From the NCBI RefSeq assembly GCF_039521975.1, contig NZ_BAAACZ010000005.1, positions 1 through 64,000 of the forward strand: 64,000 nt of DNA, read 5' to 3'. The DNA is from Alkalibacillus silvisoli. GTDB taxonomy: Bacteria > Bacillota > Bacilli > Bacillales > Alkalibacillaceae. The notes beneath the pieces are model-generated. The model was given only the letters and a program-made list of their open reading frames with translations. It had not been told where the DNA came from and did no database searches. Made by a program: the position numbers and the translations under genes. Positions 26,314-35,608 of the stretch are shown here, piece after piece (within the stretch, counting starts at the first letter, position 1; every line of letters begins with the position of its first letter).

Positions 26314-26523
26314 ATGATTTTTAAAGTGTTATATCAAGAAGACATTTCAGAATCACCTGTACGCGAAGAAACTCAAACGTTGTACATTGAAGCTGAAAGC
26401 AAACGTGAAGTCCGTAAAAAGCTAGCAGACCGTAATTACAATATCGAACATGTCCAAGAGCTGAGTGAGGATCATTTAGCTTATGAACAACAATCCGAAG
26501 ATTTTACAGTGGAGAATCTCTAA
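26314..26523 (+). CDS. rpoY: RNA polymerase epsilon subunit
   Basis: A 69-residue small subunit of Firmicute RNA polymerase (YkzG). It begins MIFKVLYQEDISESPVREET, the standard family opening, and has REVRKKLADRNYNIEHVQEL in the middle. Epsilon binds the core near the downstream side and has been linked to protection against phage proteins and to HelD-like partners. The stop is three bases before rnjA, the conserved rpoY-rnjA pair. AAGGAGAG precedes the ATG. Confidence 0.95.
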   Translation: MIFKVLYQEDISESPVREETQTLYIEAESKREVRKKLADRNYNIEHVQELSEDHLAYEQQSEDFTVENL

Positions 26524-26526
26524 CAA

Positions 26527-28194
26527 ATGAAATTCGTCAAAAATGATCAAGTCGCAATCTTTGCCTTAGGCGGTCTTGGTGAAATTGGTAAAAATACGTA
26601 TGGTGTTCAATTTCAAGATGAAATTATCTTAATTGATGCCGGGATTAAATTCCCAGAAGATGAATTGCTTGGAATCGACTATGTCATTCCTGACTATACG
26701 TATTTAATCCAAAACCAAGACAAGATTAAAGGATTGTTTATTACACACGGACACGAAGACCACATTGGTGGGATTCCATATTTACTAAGAGAAATGAATA
26801 TTCCAATTTACGGTGGAAAGCTAGCTATAGGACTACTACGCAACAAGTTAGAAGAACACGGTTTATTACGTGGTGCTAACTTAAATGAAATTCAAGAAGA
26901 TGACGTCATAAAATTCCGTAAAACGTCCGTCACGTTTTACCGCACGACCCACAGTATTCCAGATTCATTCGGAATTGTCGTTAAAACACCTCCTGGTAAC
27001 ATTGTTCATACAGGAGACTTTAAATTTGACTTCACTCCAGTCGGTGAACCAGCTAACTTAACTAAAATGGCTGAAATCGGTGCTGAGGGCGTCCTTTGCT
27101 TACTTTCCGACAGTACAAATAGTGAAATCCCAGGATTCACTTTATCAGAAAGTGTTGTTGGAAAAAGCATACAAGACATATTTGACGACGTTGAGGGGCG
27201 AATTATTTTTGCGACATTCGCCTCAAACATATATCGCTTACAACAAGTCGTCCAATCTGCAGTCCAAAACGGACGTAAAATAGCGGTGTTTGGACGTAGC
27301 ATGGAAAATGCAATTAAGATTGGTCAAAAGCTAGGATACATCCAAGCTCCAAAAGATACATTCGTAGAACCAAATCAAATTAACAAAATTCCTAGCGAAG
27401 AGTTAGTTATTTTATGTACTGGTTCGCAAGGTGAAACATTAGCTGCATTATCAAGAATTGCTAATGGTACACACCGTCACATTCAAATACAACCAGATGA
27501 TACAGTCGTATTCTCTTCATCTCCAATTCCAGGGAACACGATTAGCATTAATCGAAATATTAATAAACTATATCGTGCCGGGGCGAATGTCATTCACGGT
27601 TCATTAAATGATATTCACACATCTGGTCACGGGGGCCAAGAAGAGCAAAAATTAATGCTACGACTTATGAAACCTAAGTACTTTATGCCGATCCACGGTG
27701 AATATCGCATGTTAGCTGAACATATTAATTTAGCTGAGGATTGCGGTGTTCCACGTAATAATAGCTTCATCATGGACAATGGTGATGTCCTAGCAATTGG
27801 CAAAAATAAAGTAGGTGTAGCAGGTAAGATTCCATCTGGTTCTGTATATGTTGACGGAAGCGGTATTGGCGATATCGGGAATATTGTCTTAAGAGATAGA
27901 CGTATTTTATCAGAAGAAGGGTTAGTCATTGTGGTCGTAAGTATTGACATGAAAGAATTTAGAATCGCATCTGGACCTGACATCATTTCAAGAGGATTCG
28001 TATATATGCGAGAATCTGAAGACTTAATTAAGGATGCACAAGGTTTAGTTGCAAACCATCTAGAAAAGGTTATGGAACGCAAGACGACACAATGGTCAGA
28101 AATTAAAAATGAAATTACTGATACAATTCAACCGTTCTTATATGATAAAACAAAGCGTCGCCCAATGATTTTACCAATTATTATGGAAGTATAA
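26527..28194 (+). CDS. rnjA: ribonuclease J1
   Basis: A 555-residue metallo-beta-lactamase/beta-CASP nuclease with 5'-3' exo- and endonuclease activity, central to mRNA decay and rRNA maturation. Motifs are FITHGHEDHIGG (zinc site), HTGDFKFD, LLSDSTNS, SGHGGQEE and PIHGEYRML; the length matches RNase J1. Its start is three bases after rpoY. SR1P, encoded at 17.6 kb, stimulates the GapA-RNase J1 contact in B. subtilis. The transcript ends at a strong terminator at whose T tract an ISL3 element has inserted. Confidence 0.97.
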   Translation: MKFVKNDQVAIFALGGLGEIGKNTYGVQFQDEIILIDAGIKFPEDELLGIDYVIPDYTYLIQNQDKIKGLFITHGHEDHIGGIPYLLREMNIPIYGGKLAIGLLRNKLEEHGLLRGANLNEIQEDDVIKFRKTSVTFYRTTHSIPDSFGIVVKTPPGNIVHTGDFKFDFTPVGEPANLTKMAEIGAEGVLCLLSDSTNSEIPGFTLSESVVGKSIQDIFDDVEGRIIFATFASNIYRLQQVVQSAVQNGRKIAVFGRSMENAIKIGQKLGYIQAPKDTFVEPNQINKIPSEELVILCTGSQGETLAALSRIANGTHRHIQIQPDDTVVFSSSPIPGNTISINRNINKLYRAGANVIHGSLNDIHTSGHGGQEEQKLMLRLMKPKYFMPIHGEYRMLAEHINLAEDCGVPRNNSFIMDNGDVLAIGKNKVGVAGKIPSGSVYVDGSGIGDIGNIVLRDRRILSEEGLVIVVVSIDMKEFRIASGPDIISRGFVYMRESEDLIKDAQGLVANHLEKVMERKTTQWSEIKNEITDTIQPFLYDKTKRRPMILPIIMEV

Positions 28195-28221
28195 TATCAT
28201 TCATTCCTATCCACATAGCAA

Positions 28222-28261
28222 AAAGACCCCGCAATAGCAAAATAGCTATTGCGGGGTCTTT
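28222..28261 (+). terminator. terminator after rnjA
   Basis: AAAGACCCCGCAATAGC pairs perfectly with GCTATTGCGGGGTCTTT; T residues follow. The ISL3 target duplication begins at 28260, so the stem is intact. Confidence 0.9.
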
Positions 28262-28267
28262 TCTTTT
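28260..28267. repeat. left target-site duplication of the ISL3 element
   Basis: TTTCTTTT here is repeated exactly at 29836-29843, giving the 8-base duplication expected for ISL3. Confidence 0.9.
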
Positions 28268-29835
28268 GGCTCTACAATATTTGTTGGGGTAGAGACACAA
28301 TTCAGAGTGAGGTTTTGGATGGCGGCCGTTGGCGTCAGGTGATCCGCTTACGGTGGATGCTTGCCCGCGGGCACGGCTCGAGCCTCCTCGGCCGAAAAGC
28401 GTGGCCTGCGGGGTCTCGAGACGCGTGCTGTTCCCGCAGGCGTCACCACCGACGCTCCTCAACTGACACCAACTTAGCGGTTTGTTGAAACAAAAAAAGC
28501 ACGCAAACTCCTTATTTGTTATCCTTGTTTTATACCACCAAAACAAAGCAAAGGAGCTGCGTGCATATGCATCATAACATGACCTTACCAGGATTGGAAA
28601 GCTTTCACGTCATTGAAACGCGAGACGAAAATGGCTATTATCACATCTATGTCGAACGTCCGCGTGAGGTGATTGCGTGTCCTGCATGCCAAACATCGAC
28701 TCAAAAGGTTCATGATTATCGCTGGCAAAAAATTAAACACAATCGAGTATTCAATCGCCCTACGATGATTTGGTATCGCAAACGGCGCTATCAATGTCAC
28801 CATATTACTTGCCGGAAACGATTTGATGAAACGAATGATCTTGTCGATCGTTATCAGCGCCAATCACAAGAGTTTAATCAAGCTATAGGGCTTGAAACGA
28901 TTCATGGTAAAACGTTCAAAGATACAGCCCAACGATTCGGCGTTTCACCAACAACGGTGATGAGACGCTTTGATACGATTAGTGAATCCCTTCTAAAGGA
29001 AACGCAACAACTTCCTTCCATCATTGCGATTGATGATTTTAAGGGGGATACAGATGGCGAACGCTTTCAAACCATCATCACAGATCCATCAAACGAGAGC
29101 CGATTGATATCTTAAAAGATCGTAAGAAATCCACGGTCTACCATTATCTCAAAGACCACGCAGATACCGTCGATGTCGTCGTCATGGATATGAGTCCATC
29201 CTATAAGGCCGCTGTGGATCAGGCATTAAACCAACCGGTTATTGTGGCGGATCGCTTTCATTTTGTTCGTTATATGTATTGGGCCTTGGATCGCGTTAGA
29301 AGGCGTGTTCAGCACGAATTCGATGACTATGATCGTAATAAGTGCAAAAACATGCGTCATGTTTTCATGAAACGACGTAGCACGTTAAGTACTAAACAAG
29401 ATTGGTATCTTCATCACTATTGTGATAAATCGGATGTATTGACCAGTGCTTATTTACTGAAAGAATGGTTTTGCGATTGGTTTGACAACGCTAAACGTTT
29501 AGGATCTGAAGCCTTAAGTACCATTAAAACGGACTTATATGATTTTTACGATACCGTAAGAGCATCAGCGATACCCGAGTTCGAGAAGGCGATTGAAACG
29601 CTTCAGAATTGGCAAAAAGAAATCATGAACAGCTTTAGTTATAACTTACACAATGGTTACATTGAAGGGATTAATAATCAGACGAAAGTGATTAAGCGCC
29701 AAGCGTTTGGTTTTCGGCGGTTTGATCGCCTGCGACGAAAAGTGTTATTGCATCATAAATATAAGAATATACAAGGCCAAATGGCATAACTAAGGAGTGC
29801 TCTTAAGAGAGCACCCCAACATTTGACTTAGAACC
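28268..29835 (+). mobile_element. ISL3-family insertion sequence, complete ends
   Basis: A 1568-base element bounded by imperfect inverted repeats: GGCTCTAC... at 28268 and, inward from 29835, GGTTCTAAG...; both reach a shared TGTTGGGGT core at the same distance (16-24 bases in). Exact 8-base duplications flank it. Between the left end and the transposase gene lies a palindromic, G+C-rich block of about 120 bases (about 28340-28460), very unlike the AT-rich chromosome. The transposase frame is broken by one base. The left 61-67 bases recur at 1-67 and 36550-36610. Confidence 0.92.
28567..29789 (+). pseudogene. ISL3 transposase, one-base frameshift
   Basis: The first part (28567-29115 as read) has the zinc-ribbon cysteines (CPAC...C...C), a helix-turn-helix (TFKDTAQRFGVSPTTVMRRFD) and the first catalytic aspartate region (AIDDFKGDTDGERF). 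The second part, in another frame from about 29088 to 29789, has the second aspartate (VVMDMSPSYKAAV), ADRFHFVRY and the glutamate region (NGYIEGINNQTKVIKR). A single missing base near 29086-29088 would restore ...ITDPIKREPIDILKDRK... All catalytic regions survive, so the lesion is recent or an artefact. AAAGGAG precedes the ATG at 28567. Confidence 0.88.
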
Positions 29836-29843
29836 TTTCTTTT
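29836..29843. repeat. right target-site duplication of the ISL3 element
   Basis: TTTCTTTT, identical to 28260-28267. Confidence 0.9.
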
Positions 29844-29856
29844 ATACTTTCAATGG

Positions 29857-30525
29857 TTAATCTTCAATCACTAACGCTTTCTCAAAGCGGTGAATGTCTT
29901 TATCTGCACCAATGACAATTATAATGTCTCCTTGCTCAATCACATCATTTGCCATTGGAGAAACGTTTATCTCTTTGCCTCGTTTAATAGCTACAACGTT
30001 ACAACCGAAACGGGCACGAATGTCTAAATCAATTAATGTATTACCATCCATCTTCTCTCCTGCTTTTACTTCAACAACGCTATGTTCATCAGATAACTCC
30101 AAATAGTCTAGGATATTACTTGAAATTATGCTATGCGCAATTCGTTTTCCCATATCTCGTTCTGGGTGTACTACCTCATCGGCACCTATTTTATTTAACA
30201 CTTTTTCATGGTAATCATTTTGTGCTTTGACTGTAATTGTCTCAATTCCTAACTCTTTAACAATTAAAGTTGTTAGTATACTAGCGTGCACATTATCGCC
30301 AATAGCGACAATTACATGATCTATATTGCGAAACCCAAGGTCTTTTAAAGCAATTTCATCTGTTGAATCGGCAATGACAGCATGAGAGGCTACTTCTTTA
30401 AATTCATTAACCTTCTCTTCATCATTGTCGATTGCTAATACTTCCATTCCTTCACGGCTTAGCTCTTTACAAATGCTTCCACCAAATCGTCCTAGTCCAA
30501 TGACTGCATATAAGCGCTTTCTCAA
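29857..30525 (-). CDS. ktrC: Ktr potassium uptake gating subunit
   Basis: A 223-residue cytoplasmic RCK protein. The N-terminal Rossmann domain has VIGLGRFGGSICKEL and an acidic loop (AIDNDEEKV); the C-terminal TrkA-C domain (about 135-220) binds c-di-AMP in characterised relatives. It forms the ring that gates KtrB/KtrD potassium channels; a ktrD is at 55.9 kb. The start is probably TTG at 30525 after GGAGGGGTG; an upstream ATG lacks a ribosome site. In B. subtilis ktrC also lies next to rnjA. Confidence 0.92.
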   Translation of the reverse strand: MRKRLYAVIGLGRFGGSICKELSREGMEVLAIDNDEEKVNEFKEVASHAVIADSTDEIALKDLGFRNIDHVIVAIGDNVHASILTTLIVKELGIETITVKAQNDYHEKVLNKIGADEVVHPERDMGKRIAHSIISSNILDYLELSDEHSVVEVKAGEKMDGNTLIDLDIRARFGCNVVAIKRGKEINVSPMANDVIEQGDIIIVIGADKDIHRFEKALVIED

Positions 30526-30613
30526 TCTGCCTTCACCCCTCCTAAATTGCTTTATCTGCAAATAGTCTACCATATTATAACTCATTTGTGACCATTAACG
30601 ATAAATAGTATAC

Positions 30614-30647
30614 AAAAAGTTAGCTGGCACCTGCCAGCTAACTTTTT
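30614..30647. terminator. bidirectional terminator before ktrC / after the ABC exporter
   Basis: AAAAAGTTAGCTGGCA and TGCCAGCTAACTTTTT form a perfect 16-base stem. It mainly ends the minus-strand exporter operon. Confidence 0.85.
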
Positions 30648-30649
30648 AA

Positions 30650-32479
30650 TTATAGATCATCTAACATTTGAAACTGTGATTTAACAAGACCATAATACTC
30701 ACCTTGTTTTTCCATTAGTTCATCATGACTACCTTGTTCTAAGATCTTACCATGTTCTAGAACAATAATGTTATCTGAATCGCGAATAGTTGATAAGCGA
30801 TGTGCAATTATAATCGATGTCCGCCCTTTTAATAACCTCTTTAACGCTTTTTGGATTTTAACTTCAGTTTCTGTGTCAATACTGGCAGTAGCTTCATCTA
30901 AAATGATAATTCGTGGGTCTGCCAGTAAAGCACGCGCAAAAGATAATAATTGACGTTCACCAGCCGATAAAATATTACCTCTCTCTTCTACTTCTGTTTC
31001 ATAATTATCTGCTAATCGACTAATAAACTCATCAGCACCAACGACTTTAGCCGCTTCAATCACTTCATCATCAGATGCATCTGGTCTGCCGAAGCGTATG
31101 TTTTCCATAATCGTTCCTGAAAAGATAAAAGTATCTTGTAAGACGACACTAATTCTTTGTCTTAAATCATCTAGTTTCACATCTCTTAAATCATGGCCAT
31201 CTATCTTAATCGCGCCCTTTGTTACATCATAGAAACGGTTAATTAAGTTAGCGATCGTTGTCTTACCTGAACCTGTGTGACCAACTAAAGCTACAGATTG
31301 ACCTGGTTTCATCTCAAGTGAAATTTCGTGTAAGGCAATACGTTTTTCATCATAAGCGAATTGTACTTTGTCGAATTCAATATGCCCTTCAATATCATCT
31401 AAAGCCTTAGCATCTTCTTTTTCTTTTACATTCGGCTCTTCATCTAGAAATTCAAAAATACGCTCTGATGCTGACATCGCCATTAATAATTGGTTATACA
31501 TTTGGCCAAGTCTTGAGATCGGCTCCCAGAACATATTCATAAATAACGCAAATGTGATAAAAACACCAACTGTCACATTACCAGTAATAATTAAAAACGA
31601 ACCAAATGCTAATAAAATCGCAACTCCAAACGCGTTACTCATTTCAACAAACGGTCTAAACATCGCACTCTTTTTCGTCGCTGTTTTCCAATTAGAGTAA
31701 TTATCAGTATTAACACCGTCAAAAAACTCTGTGTTTTCCTTCTCTTGAGCAAAAGATTGCGTAATACGAATTCCTTGTATACTTTCGTTTAAGTGTGAGT
31801 TCAAACGGGACTGTTGAATTCTTACTTGCTGCCAAGAACGGCGAATATTTTTACGTAAACGAGTTGAAATATAAAACATAATTGGAATGATCACAATAAC
31901 GGCCGCAGCTAATTCAGGACTCAATACAAATAATATAATGATAATACTTACTAGCGTAATAACGTCCATGATCAAGTTGATAATCCCGTTAGTGAACAAT
32001 TCTTGTAATGAGTTTATATCATTCATAATTCTTACGATGATACTTCCGGCTGAACGATTATCAAAAAATCGATTCGAAAGTCTTTGAACATGCGAGAACA
32101 AATGCTTACGTAAGTCATATATAACATTCTGTCCAAGTAGGTTAACGTATTTAATCCTAACCATGTTGCCGATATAACTCAAACCATACAATATTGCAAT
32201 ACCTACAATAAGTTGCATCAGTAAATTAGCGTCATTATTTTCAATAGCAACATCAAAAGCAACTGTACCAACTAAGATCGGAACAACTATTCTAACAGCT
32301 GTTGATACTAACATCGCGATAATAGCAATAGGTAAAATCGTTTTAGCATATGGTTTTAAATACTCTAATAAACGCACGAGCTGTTTCCAGTTAAACGGCT
32401 TATCAACAGCAACATCTTGTGTGTAGTGAAATCGTTTTAAATGAGGGCTTTCTTTCCTCGTCTCAGTAGCCATTCTCAT
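30650..32479 (-). CDS. heterodimeric ABC exporter half, canonical Walker B
   Basis: A 609-residue fused permease-ATPase. Six membrane helices (about 45-330) are followed by an ATPase domain with Walker A GHTGSGKTT, Q-loop VLQDTFIFSG, signature LSAGE (instead of LSGGQ) and Walker B IIILDEATAS. The preceding gene encodes the partner with the opposite set of changes. Such pairs (YfiB/YfiC, BmrC/BmrD, TM287/288) export drugs or lipids. The substrate cannot be read from sequence. It starts nine bases after its partner. Confidence 0.9.
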   Translation of the reverse strand: MRMATETRKESPHLKRFHYTQDVAVDKPFNWKQLVRLLEYLKPYAKTILPIAIIAMLVSTAVRIVVPILVGTVAFDVAIENNDANLLMQLIVGIAILYGLSYIGNMVRIKYVNLLGQNVIYDLRKHLFSHVQRLSNRFFDNRSAGSIIVRIMNDINSLQELFTNGIINLIMDVITLVSIIIILFVLSPELAAAVIVIIPIMFYISTRLRKNIRRSWQQVRIQQSRLNSHLNESIQGIRITQSFAQEKENTEFFDGVNTDNYSNWKTATKKSAMFRPFVEMSNAFGVAILLAFGSFLIITGNVTVGVFITFALFMNMFWEPISRLGQMYNQLLMAMSASERIFEFLDEEPNVKEKEDAKALDDIEGHIEFDKVQFAYDEKRIALHEISLEMKPGQSVALVGHTGSGKTTIANLINRFYDVTKGAIKIDGHDLRDVKLDDLRQRISVVLQDTFIFSGTIMENIRFGRPDASDDEVIEAAKVVGADEFISRLADNYETEVEERGNILSAGERQLLSFARALLADPRIIILDEATASIDTETEVKIQKALKRLLKGRTSIIIAHRLSTIRDSDNIIVLEHGKILEQGSHDELMEKQGEYYGLVKSQFQMLDDL

Positions 32480-32488
32480 CCCCTCCTT

Positions 32489-34240
32489 TTATACATGTTG
32501 TTTTCCTAATATTGCTTCTCTGTCTTGATATTGAATGTCATAAATGCGCTGATATGGTCCATTGTTTTGTAGTAAGAAATCGTGCTTACCACGTTCAACT
32601 ATTTCACCGTCTTCTAATACTAGAATTTCATCTGCATGTTTTAGTGATGAAATACGATGAGCAATAATAAACGTTGTACGATCGTGCATGACTTCTTTTA
32701 AAGCGGCCTGAATTTTAAATTCTGTTTGCATATCAACTGCTGATGTTGCATCATCCAACACTAGAATACTTGGATCAATCAATAAAGCACGAGCAATAGA
32801 TATTCTTTGTTTTTGTCCGCCAGATAAGCCCATACCACGCTCACCTAATAGCGTGTCATATCCATTTGGCATTTCGGTAATGAAATCATGTGCCTGCGCT
32901 CGTTTAGCAGCATCAATAATGTCATCCATAGTCGCTTCTGGGTTACCGTAAGCGATATTTTCTTTAATTGTCGTTGAAAATAAGAATGGCTCTTGAAGAA
33001 CGAAGCCAATATGTTTACGCAAGTCTTTCAATGAAAAATCGGATGTCGGTCTACCATCGATCAGTACTTCACCTTGTTCTGGTTCATAAAATCGTGTCAT
33101 TAACTGCGTAATGCTTGATTTACCAGACCCTGTCGCACCAATAAGTCCAACCACTTTCCCAGATGGAGCATCAAACGAAATATTTTTCAAAGCTTCATCG
33201 TCATCCTCTACATAAGTTAATGTCACATGATTAAAAGTGACATGGCCTTTAATATTTTCACCTTTTGGCTTTATTGAGTCATCTAATTCTAAATCAGACT
33301 CAAGAACTTCTAATAAACGTTCTCCTGACGCTTTTGCTTGTGAGAACATATTTACGACGAATCCAAAGTTCATCAGTGGACCTAAGAACATCCAAACTAA
33401 GGAAAAGAAAGCAGCTAACTCACCAGGTTGTAAACTACCCTGCATAACGAGAAAACCACCGTAAGCTAATAAAGCTACGACAGATACGTTACCGACAAAC
33501 TCCATAAACGGCATATATTTTGACCAAATCTTAGCAGTTTTTAAGTAATGATCGCGGTAATTTTCTCCTTTTTCTTCATACCTTCCAATTTCAAAGTCTT
33601 CACGTGACAATGACTTAACAGTGTTCATCCCTGAAACATTCTCTTGCACACGTGTATTCATTCGACCGAACGAACGGCGTATCCCTAAAAATGCAGGGTG
33701 AACACGTTTATCAAACATATAAACTGATACGGCTAAAAACGGCATAGCCGCCATTGTGACAAGTGCAAGTGGTACAGAATAGTAGAACATAACTAATAAG
33801 CTAACTGTCACCATTGAGAAGATCCGTAACATCTCTGCAAAACCAAATGATAAGAAGAAACGAAAGCCTTCTACATCAGCTGTTAAACGAGACATTAAAT
33901 CACCTGTTTTAGCGTTATCATAGTATTTAAAGGATAGACGTTGTAGTTTTTTATACAAGTCGTCTCGTACATTATAAACCGTTGAAATACCGAATAAGTC
34001 GCCTAAATACTGTTGAGTATATACCGTTAAAGCTTTGATCCCCATTAACACTATAAATGCTATTACGATCATAGGTATTAATTCAAAGTTTCCAGGATAA
34101 ATAACTTCATCAATCGTCAACTGAAGCACAACCGGATATGCAGCGGTAATTACCGTTACAAATATCATCGAAATTAACGAAAGTATTAAAAACCGTCGAT
34201 AAGGCCAATAATACTTTTTTAGTTTTTTTAATATGTCCAA
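32489..34240 (-). CDS. heterodimeric ABC exporter half, degenerate Walker B
   Basis: A 583-residue fused permease-ATPase. Six helices (about 15-320) precede an ATPase domain with Walker A GATGSGKSS, VLQEPFLFS, a canonical LSGGQ, and Walker B ILVLDDATSAVD, where the catalytic Glu is Asp. Together with the LSAGE of its partner this Walker B forms the degenerate site, so one canonical and one silent ATP site are expected. It is the first gene of a two-gene operon on the minus strand. Confidence 0.9.
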   Translation of the reverse strand: MDILKKLKKYYWPYRRFLILSLISMIFVTVITAAYPVVLQLTIDEVIYPGNFELIPMIVIAFIVLMGIKALTVYTQQYLGDLFGISTVYNVRDDLYKKLQRLSFKYYDNAKTGDLMSRLTADVEGFRFFLSFGFAEMLRIFSMVTVSLLVMFYYSVPLALVTMAAMPFLAVSVYMFDKRVHPAFLGIRRSFGRMNTRVQENVSGMNTVKSLSREDFEIGRYEEKGENYRDHYLKTAKIWSKYMPFMEFVGNVSVVALLAYGGFLVMQGSLQPGELAAFFSLVWMFLGPLMNFGFVVNMFSQAKASGERLLEVLESDLELDDSIKPKGENIKGHVTFNHVTLTYVEDDDEALKNISFDAPSGKVVGLIGATGSGKSSITQLMTRFYEPEQGEVLIDGRPTSDFSLKDLRKHIGFVLQEPFLFSTTIKENIAYGNPEATMDDIIDAAKRAQAHDFITEMPNGYDTLLGERGMGLSGGQKQRISIARALLIDPSILVLDDATSAVDMQTEFKIQAALKEVMHDRTTFIIAHRISSLKHADEILVLEDGEIVERGKHDFLLQNNGPYQRIYDIQYQDREAILGKQHV

Positions 34241-34618
34241 GCCTTCTCCCTCACTTTCTGTTTAATCAAAAATGGTGCTTTTATAAATATATCGGGATAC
34301 GAAATAAATTTCCACCCTTTTGCTTAAATTTTTCGAAAAAAATTTATTTTATAACTATTTTATCATTTTTCGAATAGAACAGCGCAGATCAAACTCAAAA
34401 TATCCTAAACAAAATGATTAATCGTTATTGACTGTAAAATCGATAGGTCACGTAAACCTACAGATGAACGAAAGACCTATTAATAGGGTGAGCCAAGGAA
34501 TTCGATTAACAATTCTAGTTAATGAACCAATAGACTGAATAAATTTCAGTCCCAAGTCTAACGTTCTCTTTTGATGACTGTGTTAATATCAATGAGTATG
34601 AACAAGGAGGGAAATCAA
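34241..34618. other. intergenic region between two ABC systems
   Basis: About 380 bases, very AT-rich at the left. Promoters for both divergent operons must be here; a TTGACT at about 34429 is a weak candidate. A 24-codon frame at 34464-34538 lacks a ribosome site and is not called. No riboswitch is recognised. Confidence 0.4.
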
Positions 34619-35608
34619 ATGAAAGACACCAACACCACATTCGCTGTTGAGGCGAATAATATGGTAAAAGAGTTTGGAAAAGAACGTGCCGTTGACGGGA
34701 TCAGCCTTAGAGTGCCTAAAGGGATCGTCTATGGATTTCTCGGTCCAAATGGCGCAGGTAAAACGACCATGATTCGTATGTTAGCAACACTGTTAAAACC
34801 AAATGAAGGGCATGCAAAAGTGATGGGGTATGACCTCGATCAAGAAGCCAATTTTGTCAGACAGTCCATTAGTTTAACAGGACAGTTCGCTTCTGTTGAT
34901 GAAGAACTGTCTGGAAAAGAAAATTTAATCTTCATTGGTCGACTTGTTGGTTATTCAAAGAAAGAAGCAAAGATTCGGGCAAAGGATCTATTAGCAGCAT
35001 TTAAACTAGAAGATGCCGCTAAACGCCAAGTGAAAAAGTATTCAGGTGGAATGAGACGCCGACTTGACATAGCCGCTAGTATCGTCACTTCCCCAGAACT
35101 ACTATTTTTAGATGAACCAACAACAGGACTTGACCCAAGAAGTCGAAATGAAGTATGGGATATTGTACGTACTCTCGTTAAGAACGGTACGACGGTCTTT
35201 TTAACGACTCAATATTTAGAAGAAGCCGATCAATTAGCAGATTTGATTGGGGTTATTGACCAAGGGAAATTAATTGCAGAAGGAACAAGCAAGGAATTAA
35301 AAGCTTCGATTGGTGCAGGTAGTTTAGCTATTCATTTCGATGATGAAAAAGAGCTCGAAAAAGCAGTTAGCATATTTAAAGAACAATTTAACCAAACAGC
35401 TACAATAAAAGAAGAGGACATTTCATTAACTGTTACGATTACTGAACACGCAAAGGCTGCAAGAGCGTTAGGTGAATTAGCGAATGCTAACGTTCAAATT
35501 AAAGACTTTTCAATGAGTCAACCGAGCCTAGATGAAGTTTTCCTAACATTAACCGGTAAAACTTCAGACCAAGAGCAAGCACAAATAGAAGAGGAGGTGG
35601 CTACATGA
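34619..35608 (+). CDS. DrrA-like ABC transporter ATPase
   Basis: A 329-residue ATPase of the daunorubicin-resistance (DrrA) family: Walker A GPNGAGKTT, Q-loop LTGQFASVDEELSGKENL, signature KYSGGMRRRLDIA, Walker B LLFLDEPTTGLD, then the DrrA-type C-terminal domain (about 235-320). It starts at 34619 after AAGGAGGG. Its stop overlaps the permease start by four bases (ATGA), so the two are coupled. It energises export of an unknown hydrophobic compound. Confidence 0.92.
   Translation: MKDTNTTFAVEANNMVKEFGKERAVDGISLRVPKGIVYGFLGPNGAGKTTMIRMLATLLKPNEGHAKVMGYDLDQEANFVRQSISLTGQFASVDEELSGKENLIFIGRLVGYSKKEAKIRAKDLLAAFKLEDAAKRQVKKYSGGMRRRLDIAASIVTSPELLFLDEPTTGLDPRSRNEVWDIVRTLVKNGTTVFLTTQYLEEADQLADLIGVIDQGKLIAEGTSKELKASIGAGSLAIHFDDEKELEKAVSIFKEQFNQTATIKEEDISLTVTITEHAKAARALGELANANVQIKDFSMSQPSLDEVFLTLTGKTSDQEQAQIEEEVAT

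Noticed and set aside
28181..28546. Open frames of about 80-120 codons across the ISL3 left region
   Set aside because: They run through the rnjA terminator, the inverted repeat and the G+C-rich palindrome; none has a ribosome site.
34464..34538. A 24-codon frame in front of the DrrAB-like genes
   Set aside because: No Shine-Dalgarno sequence and no matching promoter or terminator.
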